Assembly: GCA_949752745.1 (NCBI GenBank)
Contig: OX457026.1
Span: 40,590,394-40,654,393 of the forward strand
DNA: 64,000 nt
Reading direction: 5' to 3'
Source of the DNA: Protula sp. h YS-2021
Lineage: Eukaryota; Annelida; Polychaeta; Sabellida; Serpulidae
Made by a program: the position numbers and the translations under genes
Shown: positions 11,350 through 22,959 of the stretch, one piece after another
Numbering within the stretch: the first letter of the stretch is position 1
Layout of the letters: every line of letters begins with the position of its first letter
Notes under the pieces: generated by a model
Database searches by the model: none
Told to the model about the DNA's origin: nothing
Seen by the model: the letters and a program-made list of their open reading frames with translations, nothing else

Positions 11350-12480
11350 CGTGAAATTCGCTGAACGATAATCTGTGTCGTACCGCACGATTCCGCCTTA
11401 TAAAACCGTTTCTACATTATACCTTGTGGTCAAGTTGCCATCGGTGACTAGTAGGTGTGATTTTCAACCAAATTGAATAGTATCCGACACCATCATACTC
11501 CATCTACTAAATCTTTCGACTTCACAAACACAACTTTGTACGAATCGCGATACTTGCCTTCTGTATACGGGCGTCATTTCGAAACAACAGAAACCGCGAC
11601 GTCATGAGACTAAAGGCTGGGTCCCCAAGTCTCGTCGCCGTTGGTATAACACTGGTCCAACGTAGGCTCGCCGTGACATTATTCTGAGCTCACCGGTTTA
11701 GCACAGTTTATCTAATCATATACGGTTGTTACGTCTGCCTGGTGCCACCAACGCCGTTGCCACTGCCACTGCCGACAGGAAGCGATCGAAAAGATGCAAC
11801 ATTTGAGCAGCTCGCTCTTTCTCCGACGTGGTTACCCTTGGCTGGCCAGGTCGTAGGAGATCCTTTAAGGAGCCTGCCTCTTGGTGATGCTACTGAAGAT
11901 GAAAAAGAGTTAATCCAGCCTTTGGTGCATGTTGTGAAGAATACGGATTGCTTCCTTTCTTTCATGATCACTAAACCTTGGTATTTAGGTTTTGTTCGAA
12001 TATTTTTCTTACTGCTATTGACTTTGCCTTTACTTGGACCGCATATACTTTAAAAGACTCAATATAACGCCATTTGGAACAGGTGTCAGACTGTAACGTG
12101 CAAAGTTCTTTTAAATAAATAATGTGGATTCCTGTCAAACACAGTGTGGTAAAGGGGCATCAGATTTGTAACTGATACAGCACTTTCATTTCGTTGTACT
12201 TAATACTCAGAAAAATCAAAATTACATTACTGCGTTTTAATAGCACAAGTATATTTTTATTTACCTTATTACATTCTTATCACTTCCTTTATGCTTATTT
12301 TGGTTGTCTATTATATCTTTCTAATATTTTATATTTTTTGAAGTTTTGCCATCAGGATTAATTTTTCACATATGCTTTACTCACACATCAGGCAAGAAGT
12401 TACCGCTTATGGTACCTTATACGGTATTCGTATTTTACACTTGGAACGGAGTCCCAAGGAGTTATTTCGTTACTAAAAGT
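11350..12480. other. No recognisable feature
   Basis: Reading frames at 11729-12053 on both strands are open but show no family motif. I see no gene here. Confidence 0.4.
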
Positions 12481-12486
12481 TACTCC

Positions 12487-12488
<2 letters not shown>

Positions 12489-12562
<74 letters not shown>
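12489..12562. repeat. (ATT)n microsatellite
   Basis: About 25 uninterrupted ATT units lie directly beside the truncated end of the minus-strand DIRS-like RT. Confidence 0.95.
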
Positions 12563-12576
12563 GGCTTTGTTGTTTG

Positions 12577-13170
12577 TCAGTTTCTACAAAATTTCTCCGA
12601 AAGTATCACAGCCTGAATGATGAATTTTGGCGCAATTATGATTGGGATATGGAGATACGCGTCTGATAGATCTATCGAGGTCTCCCAACTCCCCGCTTGT
12701 GGTATTTCTTTTATTACTTGGACAGTGTCCATCTGAAAGGTGACTGTGCGGAGAGATTGGTTCAGATCGGACAAGTCTATGACTAGTCTACAGCCTCCTG
12801 TTTCCTTGGGGACTAAAAATACCCGGGTGAAAAAGTCCTGTTCGTCATCTGGCATTTTATGTATGGCTCTCTTGTCTAATAGCTCTCTTAGGATCTGTTG
12901 AAGAACTCGGCTCTGCTCGGAGCCCTGACTGTAGGAGATGGCTGTGTGTTTCGGAGCCTTGCAATGGAGAGGCACTTTCAGGCATCTGCCTCTGTTGTCC
13001 CTCTTGAAAGGAAGGGAGTGCCCTTGTCGGAGCCAATTGACTACTCGACTTGGTGCTCCCATCTGAGCCCAAATTTGGTGAAAAAATACCCTAGCCTTCC
13101 TCCTACGGGCCAGGAGTCTTTGTGGTTGAGAAGCTTCCTTATTTCTTGCGATACGGTATCGCTTGGACAT
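12577..13170 (-). pseudogene. DIRS-like reverse transcriptase N-terminal part (copy 2)
   Basis: This 197-residue open segment is the best preserved DIRS RT in the window. It reads FFTRVFLVPKETGG, then LVIDLSDLNQ, then TVTFQMDTV and TSIDLSDAYLHIPI. These are RT blocks 1-3, the last containing the first catalytic Asp in SDAYLH. The segment stops shortly after and runs into the (ATT)n tract, so the YLDDW palm, RNase H and recombinase are missing. The gag-like ORF lies directly upstream on the same strand. DIRS or a close YR group such as Ngaro are both possible; the domain order in copy 1 favours DIRS. Confidence 0.8.
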
Positions 13171-15080
13171 GAGATTTTCGTATCCACGCGGTAGCGTGAT
13201 TGGTTGCTGCCTGTACTGTTGAGAGGCCTGATGGCTGGAGACACTGTCCTCTTGCTATCTTTGTCTCTTGGCAGCTGAGGAGTGGTGATGTGATTGTGGT
13301 GTAGGCCTTTTGAAGCTCTTCCGTAGGGGCACCTTGGGCGATACATCAAAGCAAGGTCCTTGCACAAGGCCCTGTTCTCCAGGTTTACTCTTTCAACTTC
13401 TGTCAAGGAAATACTCTGGTTAAGACTAGTTAAGAATGTTCGAATGTCTTAATTTTCGGGCTTCTTTTTACAGATGACCAACAGTGTAAAAGAAAGGCGT
13501 CCCTTGCGCAGCTGCACCATCGAATGTAGTTGCTTGGCTGCTATCTTTGCTGTGTCTCGGTTTGCTGTGGAGACACATTCTAGGAGTTTTAATACTATCG
13601 GGTCAGATAGTCCCCTCTGAGCTAGCGGCTCTTTCAGCGCCTTCAGTGTGTGGCCGTGCATGGATGTGATGTTAAAGTTTGGCGGGCTAGTCCTTCTAGG
13701 GTTTTAGCGCCTTTCTCCACCTAAGGGATATCCGAGTCCGACTTTACTTTAGGCATCCACACAGTTCTCTTTGTGGATTACTCGAGAGGTTCAATAGGGA
13801 TATTGTTATCCCCCCATCTGTAGGGGGCTACTCTGATCCCTAGTTGTTTAGAGGGGTGAAGGCGTGACATGAGCTTGCCTTCTCCCAGATTCATCCGCTG
13901 AAACTCCTTTGTTTGGCCATCACTGTGTTGGCAACTCCGGCACTATTAGTTAATGCTAAAAATGCCTCTTGTTCGGGTACTTGGCTCTGGGAGGTTAAGC
14001 GGATAAAAGGCTCCTGTTTGTCGGCATAAGGATTGTCCGCCTCGATCCCTGATAAACGTGTTATTATCTTTAATGCCATCTTTAAATGGAATTTCCTCGG
14101 GCAGAAGTCGTGATGAGTCTGTCGATGGTGGGGGTCTTGGAGCGTCTTGGGACGGTAGGGTAGGAGGAGGTGGGTGCGGATAGGGCGTATACCTGCCGCC
14201 GCCGAATCTCGCCAGTGTTGTTGCTCTTTCTTCGGAGAGCTCAACCCATCCCTAAGTCGAATGGGTTTAGTTAACGCCTCTATAACCCCTCCTGGAACTC
14301 GTCGTGATCGCAGCCATCATCTTCCTACCCTAAAGCCGGATGAGATGACTTCTTCATCCGACTCCTGTTACTGGCCCCTGGGGAAACTAGGATAGCAGAA
14401 CTGGCTCTAGATTGTGTATCCGTATCCGGGGGATGTAATGTCGATGTGTGGCCTGATGGAGGAATCCCTGCCAACTCCTCAACTCTGGCTTGTGACACTC
14501 GAGGGTGTGTGGCGGATGGAGGCACCGTATGTGCAATAAGGGCGTGCAGTGAGGCTGGCTGCGCTTGTGTTTGCTCCTGCAGGGTTTTCATAGCCGCCAT
14601 TTCTTTTAATCACTCTGTCTGTGGAGCCCCTTTCTGGTTCGATTTCTCAGTGGCACTAGCGGATGTGACTTCTTGTGGATTCAGGCTTTGAGACAGAGGG
14701 ATGCCTAACTCTCCCTCGTGCATAATCAACATAACTGGGGAGCAGCCGCACTGATTCTTTTCACAGATAACTCCTCGCCATTGAGAGTTGTTCCCTTCGT
14801 GACTGGGTATTCATCCGATAGCCTGGCGTCCCTAATGGCTTTTTGTCTTCTGTATCCAGCTCTGCTACTGTTTCTGACGATACAGAGCGGTTTAGTTTTG
14901 CCTTGTTCCTACTCCTATCTGGTGGAAGAGCCCCGCGCTGGGTGGCCTGAAATGTTGCCGTCGGAGGATTCGGCCAGTTGTATCTCTTTTGGGTCTGAGA
15001 GAGCCTTCTACCTCTTGCGTTCCTCCCTCAGTTCTTTGTGTCTCTGATTTTCTGTACGGTTTGTGTCTACTGCTTTCCAT
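13170..15080 (-). pseudogene. DIRS-like gag (copy 2)
   Basis: Several overlapping minus-strand frames make up a decayed gag-like ORF upstream of the RT. Recognisable parts are TLKALKEPLAQ...LKLLECV (13449-13661) and EPFIRLTSQSQVPEQEAFLAL with an ISAGVA-type motif (13891-14244). The latter is paralleled in copy 6 at 52718-53086 (QPPIILMSQCEAPEQLTF...ISAGVAK). A glutamine-rich AAMKTLQEQTQAQ start lies near 14600. The frameshifts indicate an old copy. Function in the family: cytoplasmic particle or nucleic-acid-binding protein. Confidence 0.55.
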
Positions 15081-15479
15081 TCTGCTGGGGTGAGATGCTC
15101 ACTCTCGGAGTAGGTACTGTGCTCTTCACCGACTGAGAAACCTTCTGAGGCTCTACATTTGTCACAGGGGGGAGTAGGGTTTAAGTGGAAAAAGATGGGT
15201 GCCCACACTCTGCCTTGTGCATAGATGACTCCGTCTCCACCGTGTCTGTAACAGAAATCTGAGATGAGTACACAAGCAATAAACTTTGATTAATTACCTT
15301 CAAACCACCCATTATCCTATCTATGCTTGCATGGAGGCGGGGGGTGGAGGCTCACCTCGGGTGGGCTATCGACAAGGGGAATACCCGCGTGGGTAGTGCC
15401 ACTTGTGGAGCTACGTGGGTGGAGCCACAACGGTATACCCATTCTTGCTAACCCTGTCATTGAAGTGGGAGGAGCCTTG

Positions 15480-16060
15480 ACCGTAGATCAATATCTTATC
15501 AACGCCTTTGAAGCAATGTTCAATAGATGTTTCATAAACAACGTTGTTTAGACGTTGCTTTTGTTCGTAACCGAAACGCAACTTTCTCTGATGTCTATTC
15601 AACATTGAATCAATATCAGAAATTGACGTTGAGTAGACGTCGGAAAAATCGACATTGTATAGACGTGTTATCGCTCACCGAAAGTGCTAGTCATGACAAG
15701 TGACTTCGAAAATAGACCAAACGAGGGCGCAAAACATGAGAATTTCAAGAGTTTTTCCCCCACTATCAAAAACGTATTCATGGAAATCGACATCATACAT
15801 AGCCTGCTCTACCGGATGGCAAAAGGGTGGGGTTTTGTGATTGAGGGGTGACCATAATTTGACTGCCGCTTGTCCAGACGTCAATTCTAGATTAACATTT
15901 TCCCGACGTCTATATAACGTCTTTGTAACCTTGCCACTGCGTTGATAATCGACGTGTCTCCAACGTCGGAAAGTAATTTTTTGACTCCCATAAACAACCA
16001 AACCCCGACGTTGATCCGTCTTCGGACACGACGTCTATACCGCGTTGTGAACGTCGCAAT
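15480..16060. repeat. GACGTC-rich dispersed element, unexpanded copy
   Basis: Left-hand motifs (CAACGCCTTTGAAG, TTTAGACGTTGC) are followed by GTTATCGCTCACCGAAAG and a core ending GATTGAGGGGTGACCATAAT. Right-hand motifs follow (ATTCTAGATTAACATTTTCC, GACGTCTATATAACGTC). The same order of blocks occurs at 43500-45860. There the single GAGGGGTGACC word is replaced by a long 25-bp tandem array. No protein is encoded. Confidence 0.65.
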
Positions 16061-16385
16061 GTTTACTGGGAAACTGCATTTATGGTATAGATTCTATCTC
16101 GACGGGCCGGTAGTAATAATTGCTTTCCTAATTCTCTTGTATTATATTTCACTAGGAGGGGGGCTACACTAAATCAAAACACAAATGTGAAGGTGACGAA
16201 CATAATATATGCTGACAATTAAGCACATTATGATTGATAAATAATGTTACTTTTTCTTACTGCTTCTGAATTCTTAATACTAAGATTGAGTGAAAGGGTA
16301 AATTCGAGCTAGACAATGCCACACAGCACACAGTGTGCTTGCGTAAAACGGCAACAGTTAATATCATATCCATAAACACATATAT

Positions 16386-16394
16386 ATCTCATGT
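16386..16394. repeat. 9-bp target-site duplication (ATCTCATGT), left copy
   Basis: ATCTCATGT is repeated exactly at 17103-17111, flanking the inverted-repeat element between them. Confidence 0.75.
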
Positions 16395-17102
16395 GGTATC
16401 CCGACATTTGGTCGAGCGACAATTGGTCGAGCGACATTCGGTCGAAAGTGAAAATTGCGACAATTGGTCGAGATTCTTTTTTAAATAGTTCTTTTGTACG
16501 CTAACGTTTTTTTAGAAATAAAATATGTCTTACTGAGTTTCAGTCATTTATTTCACATGCAACTGCCGACCTTATCTCAAGCTACACCAGCACAAATCAC
16601 ACCAGAAAAACTCGGCAAATTTTACATAGTTCATATGAAAACGTTCTCCTTCTAATCCTCGTTACAGTTTACAAAAAAAAAAACACTTCGTGCACCCAAA
16701 ATATGTTACTGAGCCCTCTTTAAAGTTCACATAATAAATTGCTGCTGCTAGTCCTTTACTAAAATACAAGAACACCCTGTTCACACAAAAATCAAATCGC
16801 ATATCCAGGTTGCCATTGAAGTTTACAGTTTACAAAAAACAATTCGTTCACAAAAAATATGATTACTGAGCACTCTTTAAAGTTCACATAATAAATTAAT
16901 CATATACAATTAAATGCAATAATTAACCTTCGCAGGTGTGAGATGATTTTCTTAAAAAAAAGGAACATTTAGTTTGAAATTTCGATCTAAAAAATTTGGA
17001 CCAGTTGTCTCGATTTGCACTTTCGACCAAATGTCGCTCGACCAACTGTCGCTCGACTAATTGTCGTCGACCAATTGTCGCTCGACCAAATGTCGCGGAT
17101 TC
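16395..17102. mobile_element. Mutator-like MITE with GGTCGAGCGACA termini
   Basis: The 708-bp element has terminal inverted repeats beginning GGTATCCCGACATTTGGTCG on the left. On the right the complement reads GAATCCGCGACATTTGGTCG. Both are followed by iterated GGTCGAGCGACA words and a CGACCGAAAGTG/CACTTTCGACC block. The perfect 9-bp TSD is typical of MuDR/Mutator-type transposases. No transposase frame is present. The interior is A/T-rich and contains two near-identical GAGC(A/C)CTCTTTAAAGTTCAC stretches (near 16710 and 16870). Confidence 0.7.
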
Positions 17103-17252
17103 ATCTCATGTTCTTGTAGGATTTGAGCGCCTTAGGTCAGGAAAAAAATCATTGGAAATCATTGGAAAATACCCCTCTTTTTACCAAACGCGGACACCTG
17201 TGTAAATTGAACCCTCGAAACGTGGAGTATCAGTTTTAGCTTAAAAGTACCT

Positions 17253-19018
17253 CCCCGAACACTCGCGTAACGTCGGGCCGACGTCGGAACGGTATAAACC
17301 AGGTCGGAAAACGTCGGCATCGGCTTCGATGCATCGGTAATGCATCGGTTATAGGTTGGTAATAGTCGAATTTCCATTTTTTCTTATTCGTCGGAAGTTC
17401 ATCGGTTACCGACGTTGGCCCGATGATTATTTTCTTCAGTTTAATAGATGTTGGCAAATATTCATCGGGCCGACATCTTTTTCCGACGAACTTCCGACCA
17501 ATCGGGAATTTTTTTTTGCTAAAAATATTATATTCATATATTACACGTATTTCTCAATGCATATATTATACATATATTTTATGCATTGGTTATACGTTGG
17601 AAATAGATTAACTTCCGACCAATGGTAAAAAAAAATGAAAAGGATATTGCATACGTATATTCGATGTATTTAGTTATACGTACATCATACTTATATTTGT
17701 ATATGTTGGCCCAACGTCTGACATAGACGTACTTCCGACGGAACAAAACTTAATTGTTTTAGAAAAAGATATTACTGCTGTATAACCGACGGATTACAAT
17801 AATCGTATAATATACAAATATATCACTGCATCGGCTGTACGTCGGAAATATACCGAATTCCGACGAAAACTAATTTTTTTATTTGAGATATTACAAGCAT
17901 GTAATATGCGTATAAAAATATACGTATATTATACATATAGTTATATTTGTCGGTGAAACGTCGGAAATATACCGATTTCCAATGGATCTCAAATATATCA
18001 CTACATCGGCTATACGTCGGAAATATACCGAATTCCGACGAAAACTAATGTTTTTATTTGAGATATTACAAGCATGTAATATGCGTATAAAAATATACGC
18101 ATATTATACATATAGTTATATTTGTCGGTGAAACGTCGGAAATTTCCAATGGATCTCTAAATTTGTTCATAACTTGAAATGAAAACTGTATATATATATA
18201 GCGTTATGTACGAGTGCTCCACATATTCCACAACGTCGGAAAAAGATGCCGACATTGCCAACGCGTATTATACGTATTTTTTTAAACGTCTATAAAACGC
18301 ATATTTTCCTATGTATAAACGACGTCGGAAATACATCGGAAAAAAGATGCTGATATTGCAATCGTATATTATACGTATTTTTTATACGTCTATAAAACGC
18401 ATATTTTCCAATGCTTATTCGGCGTCGGAAATTTATCGATTGACGTTTTGTAGGGGACATTATGAAGAATCAATAGTGGAGCATTATGAATATACTTGAA
18501 AATTATCATTTGCCTCAATACACTAGCCCCAGCCGCCGTGGAGTAGAGGTATGTTCCGCGCCTAGGATGCAAGAGGTCCCCGGTTCAAACCCGAGTAAGT
18601 ACTAGTGTTCAGTTGCAATGTATGCTATGTTGTATATTAATATGCTATGGTATATGTATGAATATGTGAATTATGAATTGTTGGTAAAGGTTCAATGGGT
18701 CAGTTAAGGTTAGAAACAATTTTTTTACGTATAAAAATCATCGGAAGTTCGTCGGAAATGCATCGGAATACAAACGTATAACCGACGTATAGCCGACGGT
18801 TGGTATCCGACGTCGAAGAATTTGTAGGCATATTTCCGACGGTGGCCAGACGTATTAAAGATATATCGGCCCGATGTATATCCGATGTACGAAGCCGCTA
18901 TATCTATTATGCGTCGGGCCATAGTTAATCCTATGTGCAACCGATACATCGGCGGACGAAGTTGCCGATATTGCCGATCTAGTATAGATGTATTTTAGAC
19001 GTTACGGGAGTGTTCGGG
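17253..19018. mobile_element. CGTCGG-rich inverted-repeat element, left copy (A)
   Basis: The ends are inverted copies of CCCGAACACTC(G/C)CGTAACGTC (17253-17275 and about 18998-19018). The body is dense with CGTCGGAAATATACC / CGACGTATA words. It has two near-identical stretches at about 17800-17960 and 17990-18150, and about two units of the 101-bp repeat found expanded in copy B. It also contains a tRNA-Pro-like sequence (18531-18603) and a TGACGTTTTGTAGGGGACAT block shared in inverted orientation with 22860-22960. No coding sequence. Confidence 0.6.
18531..18603 (+). repeat. tRNA-Pro(AGG)-like sequence
   Basis: GTAGAGGTATG, CGCGCCTAGGATGCAAGAGG and GGTTCAAACCC follow the layout of a metazoan tRNA-Pro: D arm, anticodon AGG within CCTAGGATG, and B box. 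Acceptor complementarity is weak. It is embedded in a repeated element and present in inverted orientation at 22629-22701, so I call it tRNA-derived rather than a functional tRNA gene. Confidence 0.65.
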
Positions 19019-19924
19019 TCTCTTAGTCAAACTTCATATTTACGAGTACAGTCATAACTAAAATGCACGTTACTCCAATCACGGAACAAAAACCAGACAT
19101 TTACATTGAAAAGTGTGTGCACAATTTTTGTGTTCACATATGCTTCTAAGTGCCCCCTCCCCCCTCCCCCCCCCCAGCCTGTAAACATTGACAAGTGCCA
19201 CTTCAAATATCTTAATACTAAAATAAAGAAATAAAAAATTCTTCCAATGCGGTCGCTGAAATAACAACAAATGATCCCCCCTCCTGATTTTAAGTATATT
19301 TAAACTATTTTCCGATCGATAACATGTCACCCCATTATGTTCATTTCTACGGGTCATATTTTGTGGCTGGTGTTCCGTATGACAGACTATTGACATTTCA
19401 CATTGTATTCAGACCAGCACTTAGTGAGTGCAGGATGAGCAATCCAGAATTATTAACGAGTATTAATCCAATGCACATCGGTTATTTTCTATGGCACATA
19501 TTCAAAGAGACAAAAAAGAGCCCCACAATGCGGCCTTGAGCATGTGGAAGTAGGCTAAATTATTCAAGCACAAATTCATATTTAACTGATTTCAGATATA
19601 CCTTCCCAGACAAAGATACGTTGCATTATTAAATAAACTGTTGACGTGTGCAACAGAGTGCTCTATTGTTCAGGAACATGTTTTTTCTTCATAAATTGCG
19701 ATATATTGGTATGCGACAAAATAATCTTAGAGCTAACACGTGGGTTAGCATTTTCACCGGTATGTGTTTAAAAAAACACACAATTAAACAATCGCAACTA
19801 TTTTGAAGTGTTAAAATAAGCAAGTTTGCAATACTGAGACACACACTAGGGCAAATAAACAAGTTCATAGAACCATTCAATGGCTGTAAAAAGTAAGGTT
19901 TGCTCAGTTTAGTGTGTGACATAA

Positions 19925-21040
19925 ATGACGTGCGGCATCGTTCAAGTAATGGGATATAAGACAAGCAAAATGCACTTCGTGAACTGTCGTAAAGGCTGCT
20001 GCCAATGGATATTTCTCTTGTCACTAACCCCTTTTTATTTTATGGCATCAATTTGTTTACAAAAAATATTATTCGGCTCATACTTAGCTATTAACGATGG
20101 ATCGCCACAACAAGCGGAGACCCTCAAGAGCCTGCAGTATAAAGCTGGCGGCTTGAAGGGCCGTGGCACCACTCCAGTACCGACCAGAGCTCCGTCGTCG
20201 GTGGTGACGGATCCAGATGGACGTAAGACGTCATTATTGACACCAGAAGATACCCCTGTCGTACCAAATATTGTCCATTATATCTGGTTTGGGCAGTATG
20301 AAAAGCTCAAATTTCATCAATTCCTTAGCATAAAAAGCGCATTCATTAACATCAAGCCGGACAGGATTATGTTCCACTGTGATAATCAGCCCATTGGCCC
20401 CTGGTGGAAGCACATTTTAAAACTTATTGCCAATAATAACAGCAGAAATGGAACTTCGTACAAATGGATATTAAAAATTATCCATACCGATCCACCAAAA
20501 GAAATACTTGGCAATGCAATTATAAGACCTGAACATCAATCTGACATTGCGCGGATGGATATTCTGTTCAAAATGGGAGGAATTTATTTAGACTTAGACG
20601 TTATTGCTCTTAAGCCATTTGAAGCTTTACGCCACTATAATTTCACCATGGGATTGGAATATCACGGCTATCCTGGGCGATTAAATAATGGTATCATTGT
20701 AGCACGCCCCGGGGCCAAATTTATTAAAATCTGGCGGGAGTCGTACGTTAACTTCCGGAAAGGCGAATGGGATGAGCACGACACGCAGGTACCTTATGAA
20801 CTTCAGTTCCAGGTACCAGAACTCATACATGTCGAAGAGAAAAGTCTCAATTACCCAAGCGGCAAGGACATCCACTTAATTTATGACGATTTGATTGACT
20901 GGAGTGGTAATTACGCCATCCATTTATGGTTCAGACTGCATGAGCTGGAACACGGTCCTGCATCTATAAAAAGTATGAACACGACTTTTGGGGAGATCAC
21001 ACGGTTTATTTATTACGGAAGTCCAAGACTTTTAAACTAA
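19925..21040 (+). CDS. Type II membrane glycosyltransferase, GT32/A4GALT-like (DXD)
   Basis: A single uninterrupted 371-codon frame. Residues 1-27 are a short, Cys/Lys-rich cytosolic tail, residues 28-50 a hydrophobic signal anchor, then a Ser/Pro/Thr-rich stem to about 110. The catalytic domain opens with PNIVHYIWFG (114-123). It continues with HQSDIARMDIL (204-214) and the metal-binding DXD in GGIYLDLDVIALKPF (D223, D225). It ends with an AIHLWFRLH block. This pattern belongs to the glycosyltransferase sugar-binding DXD group (GT32, including OCH1-like and alpha-1,4-galactosyl/GlcNAc transferases). It should transfer a sugar from a nucleotide donor in the Golgi lumen; donor and acceptor cannot be read from sequence. 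ATGs at codons 1, 9 and 16 all precede the anchor, so the exact start is uncertain. No intron is needed. It is the only intact host-type gene in the window and lies between inverted repeat copies A and B. A recently silenced retrocopy is possible but it shows no damage. Confidence 0.85.
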   Translation: MTCGIVQVMGYKTSKMHFVNCRKGCCQWIFLLSLTPFYFMASICLQKILFGSYLAINDGSPQQAETLKSLQYKAGGLKGRGTTPVPTRAPSSVVTDPDGRKTSLLTPEDTPVVPNIVHYIWFGQYEKLKFHQFLSIKSAFINIKPDRIMFHCDNQPIGPWWKHILKLIANNNSRNGTSYKWILKIIHTDPPKEILGNAIIRPEHQSDIARMDILFKMGGIYLDLDVIALKPFEALRHYNFTMGLEYHGYPGRLNNGIIVARPGAKFIKIWRESYVNFRKGEWDEHDTQVPYELQFQVPELIHVEEKSLNYPSGKDIHLIYDDLIDWSGNYAIHLWFRLHELEHGPASIKSMNTTFGEITRFIYYGSPRLLN

Positions 21041-21940
21041 TTTGTGTCAATCTAATGAAACTTTGACATCGTAACAAAGAACACAAATGACACTTATTTT
21101 ATTATTTTATTCCTTTGCTTTTAATTTACACTTTCTTTCAGGGCGACTGAACCGTTTGAAATTTTAGTTCTTTGCCAATATTTTCTGCTTGCCTCGTATA
21201 AATTACAATGCTGATTCAGTATTCATTTTTCATTTTCTCTTTACAAATGCTGTAGCTGTACAGTTGGATCGAACCGACGCTAGAAAAGTATATGGATGTT
21301 TCTGAACTTAAGTGATGGAGCCCCGATTCTTGAAAAATTTTCCTAACTGCCTTGTGCTCTCCCTCATTGATAACTTACTAATTACCCCCAGATGTCACTT
21401 TGAATCCTCGCCCCAAGACGTAAGGCCGAGAGATAGGTGAGGAGCGCAAGACTAATGGTAGCGTCGGGTCGATTTGACTATACAACTGCAACATTTGTAA
21501 CGACAAACCCCCGTTTCAATTGGATAGAAACGCGAATTTTGTCCCCACAAATTACTTATAGCTGCCTTTGGATCTCACAGACTCTAGAAAAGCAGATTAC
21601 TGAAGTGGACTGGTTATCTCGAGGACGCCTGACGACGACGACGCCCCTCGGCGAAATGTTATTGTTGTACAATGAAATGATCGGTTTCATTTCCACACTT
21701 TATTCATGAAAACAATATCAAAACCTATTAACACGACTATATGTATCCCGTCTATCGACGCTTTGGATTGTAGATGTTACTTGTACAATTTGCCAAAGTG
21801 TTTAACGCTTAAAACTGCAGAATTGTAAACAGAACGATGTACTACCTGCACACTTCAAACAATCTGCGATTGTATACGTTCCCAGTCTTTAAACCCCATT
21901 TCATACTGCCTATTAGACCCCAACCGGGCGAGCCCGGGGG
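21040..21940. other. Downstream flank of glycosyltransferase gene, no gene seen
   Basis: Presumed 3' UTR and spacer. The open frame at 21437-21709 has no recognisable motif. No clear AATAAA signal lies close to the stop codon. Confidence 0.35.
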
Positions 21941-21949
21941 ATCTATAGG

Positions 21950-21996
21950 ATTGCCCTCTGTCCGTCCGTCCGTCCGTCTGTCCGTCCGTGTGTCAC
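21950..21996. repeat. (CCGT)n microsatellite
   Basis: CTGTCCGTCCGTCCGTCCGT with CTGT/GTGT interruptions follows a GGGGGATCTATAGGATTGCC block. It lies beside the start of repeat copy B. Confidence 0.75.
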
Positions 21997-22628
21997 ACTT
22001 TTGATGCTGTTTTGTTTCCACGCGAGTTCTCCGAAACTAGCTTCCCTAGGCACATGCAACCTTGCACAGTGAATATATATGTATTGAAGTTGTGAAATAT
22101 CGTATTGTTTTTCAATTTGATCAAAAGTTGCGAAAATGGCGACTTGTTCCCTACAATATTCTTCGACGTCGGAGATGCATATAAAATGCGCCGGCAATAT
22201 CGGCTACATACGTCGGATATACGCATATTTTTTCCGTTTTGCTCATCGTTTATTAGTCGTTTATGCGCATATTTTCCGAGGAAGTTTTTTATGCGTATAT
22301 TCGACGCATATCCGACGTATTACCAACCGTCGGCTATACGTCGGTTATACGTTTATATTCCGATGCATTTTCGACGAACTTCCGATGATTTTTATACGTA
22401 TAAAATGCATATTTCCGAGGTTTTCCAACGCATTTCCGACCAAGTGACAATCAGAAAATATGCGTTTTTTAGACGTATAAAATGCGTGTGTGCATTTGAA
22501 AAAAAAATTGTTTCTGACCTTAACTGACCCATTGAACCTTACCAACCATTCATAATTCACATATTCATACATACACCATAGCATATTAATATACAACATA
22601 ACATATTTATATATTGCAACTGAACACT

Positions 22629-22701
22629 AGCACTTACTCGGGTTTGAACCGGGGACCTCTTGCATCCTAGGCGCGGAACATACCTCTACTCCACGGCGGC
22701 T
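22629..22701 (-). repeat. tRNA-Pro(AGG)-like sequence, inverted copy
   Basis: Apart from short flank differences this is the reverse complement of 18531-18603, with GGTTCAAACCC and CCTAGGATGC intact. Confidence 0.65.
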
Positions 22702-22959
22702 GCTGCCTCGGCAGTGTAATTAAGTGGTCTAACGTTTTTATTTCCTACCAAAAAGTTTACTTCTTACGTTTTCGTTTTTTTTTTGTTACCGCTGGCGCTT
22801 TTAAATTTAGTTATTTGAATAATTATTGTCTTTTCCTCCTTTATTTTTGCTGAGGGATAGTTTATTGAGGCAAATGATAATTGTCAAGTATATTCATAAT
22901 GCTCCACTATTGATTCTTCATAATGTCCCCTACAAAACGTCAATCGATAAATTTCCGAC

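Noticed and set aside
12346..12666. 106-codon frame with a long tyrosine run
   Set aside because: Translation of the (ATT)n microsatellite.
18531..18603. Functional tRNA-Pro gene
   Set aside because: The anticodon region and B box are convincing, but the flanks are a repeated element and acceptor pairing is weak, so tRNA-derived repeat is the safer call.
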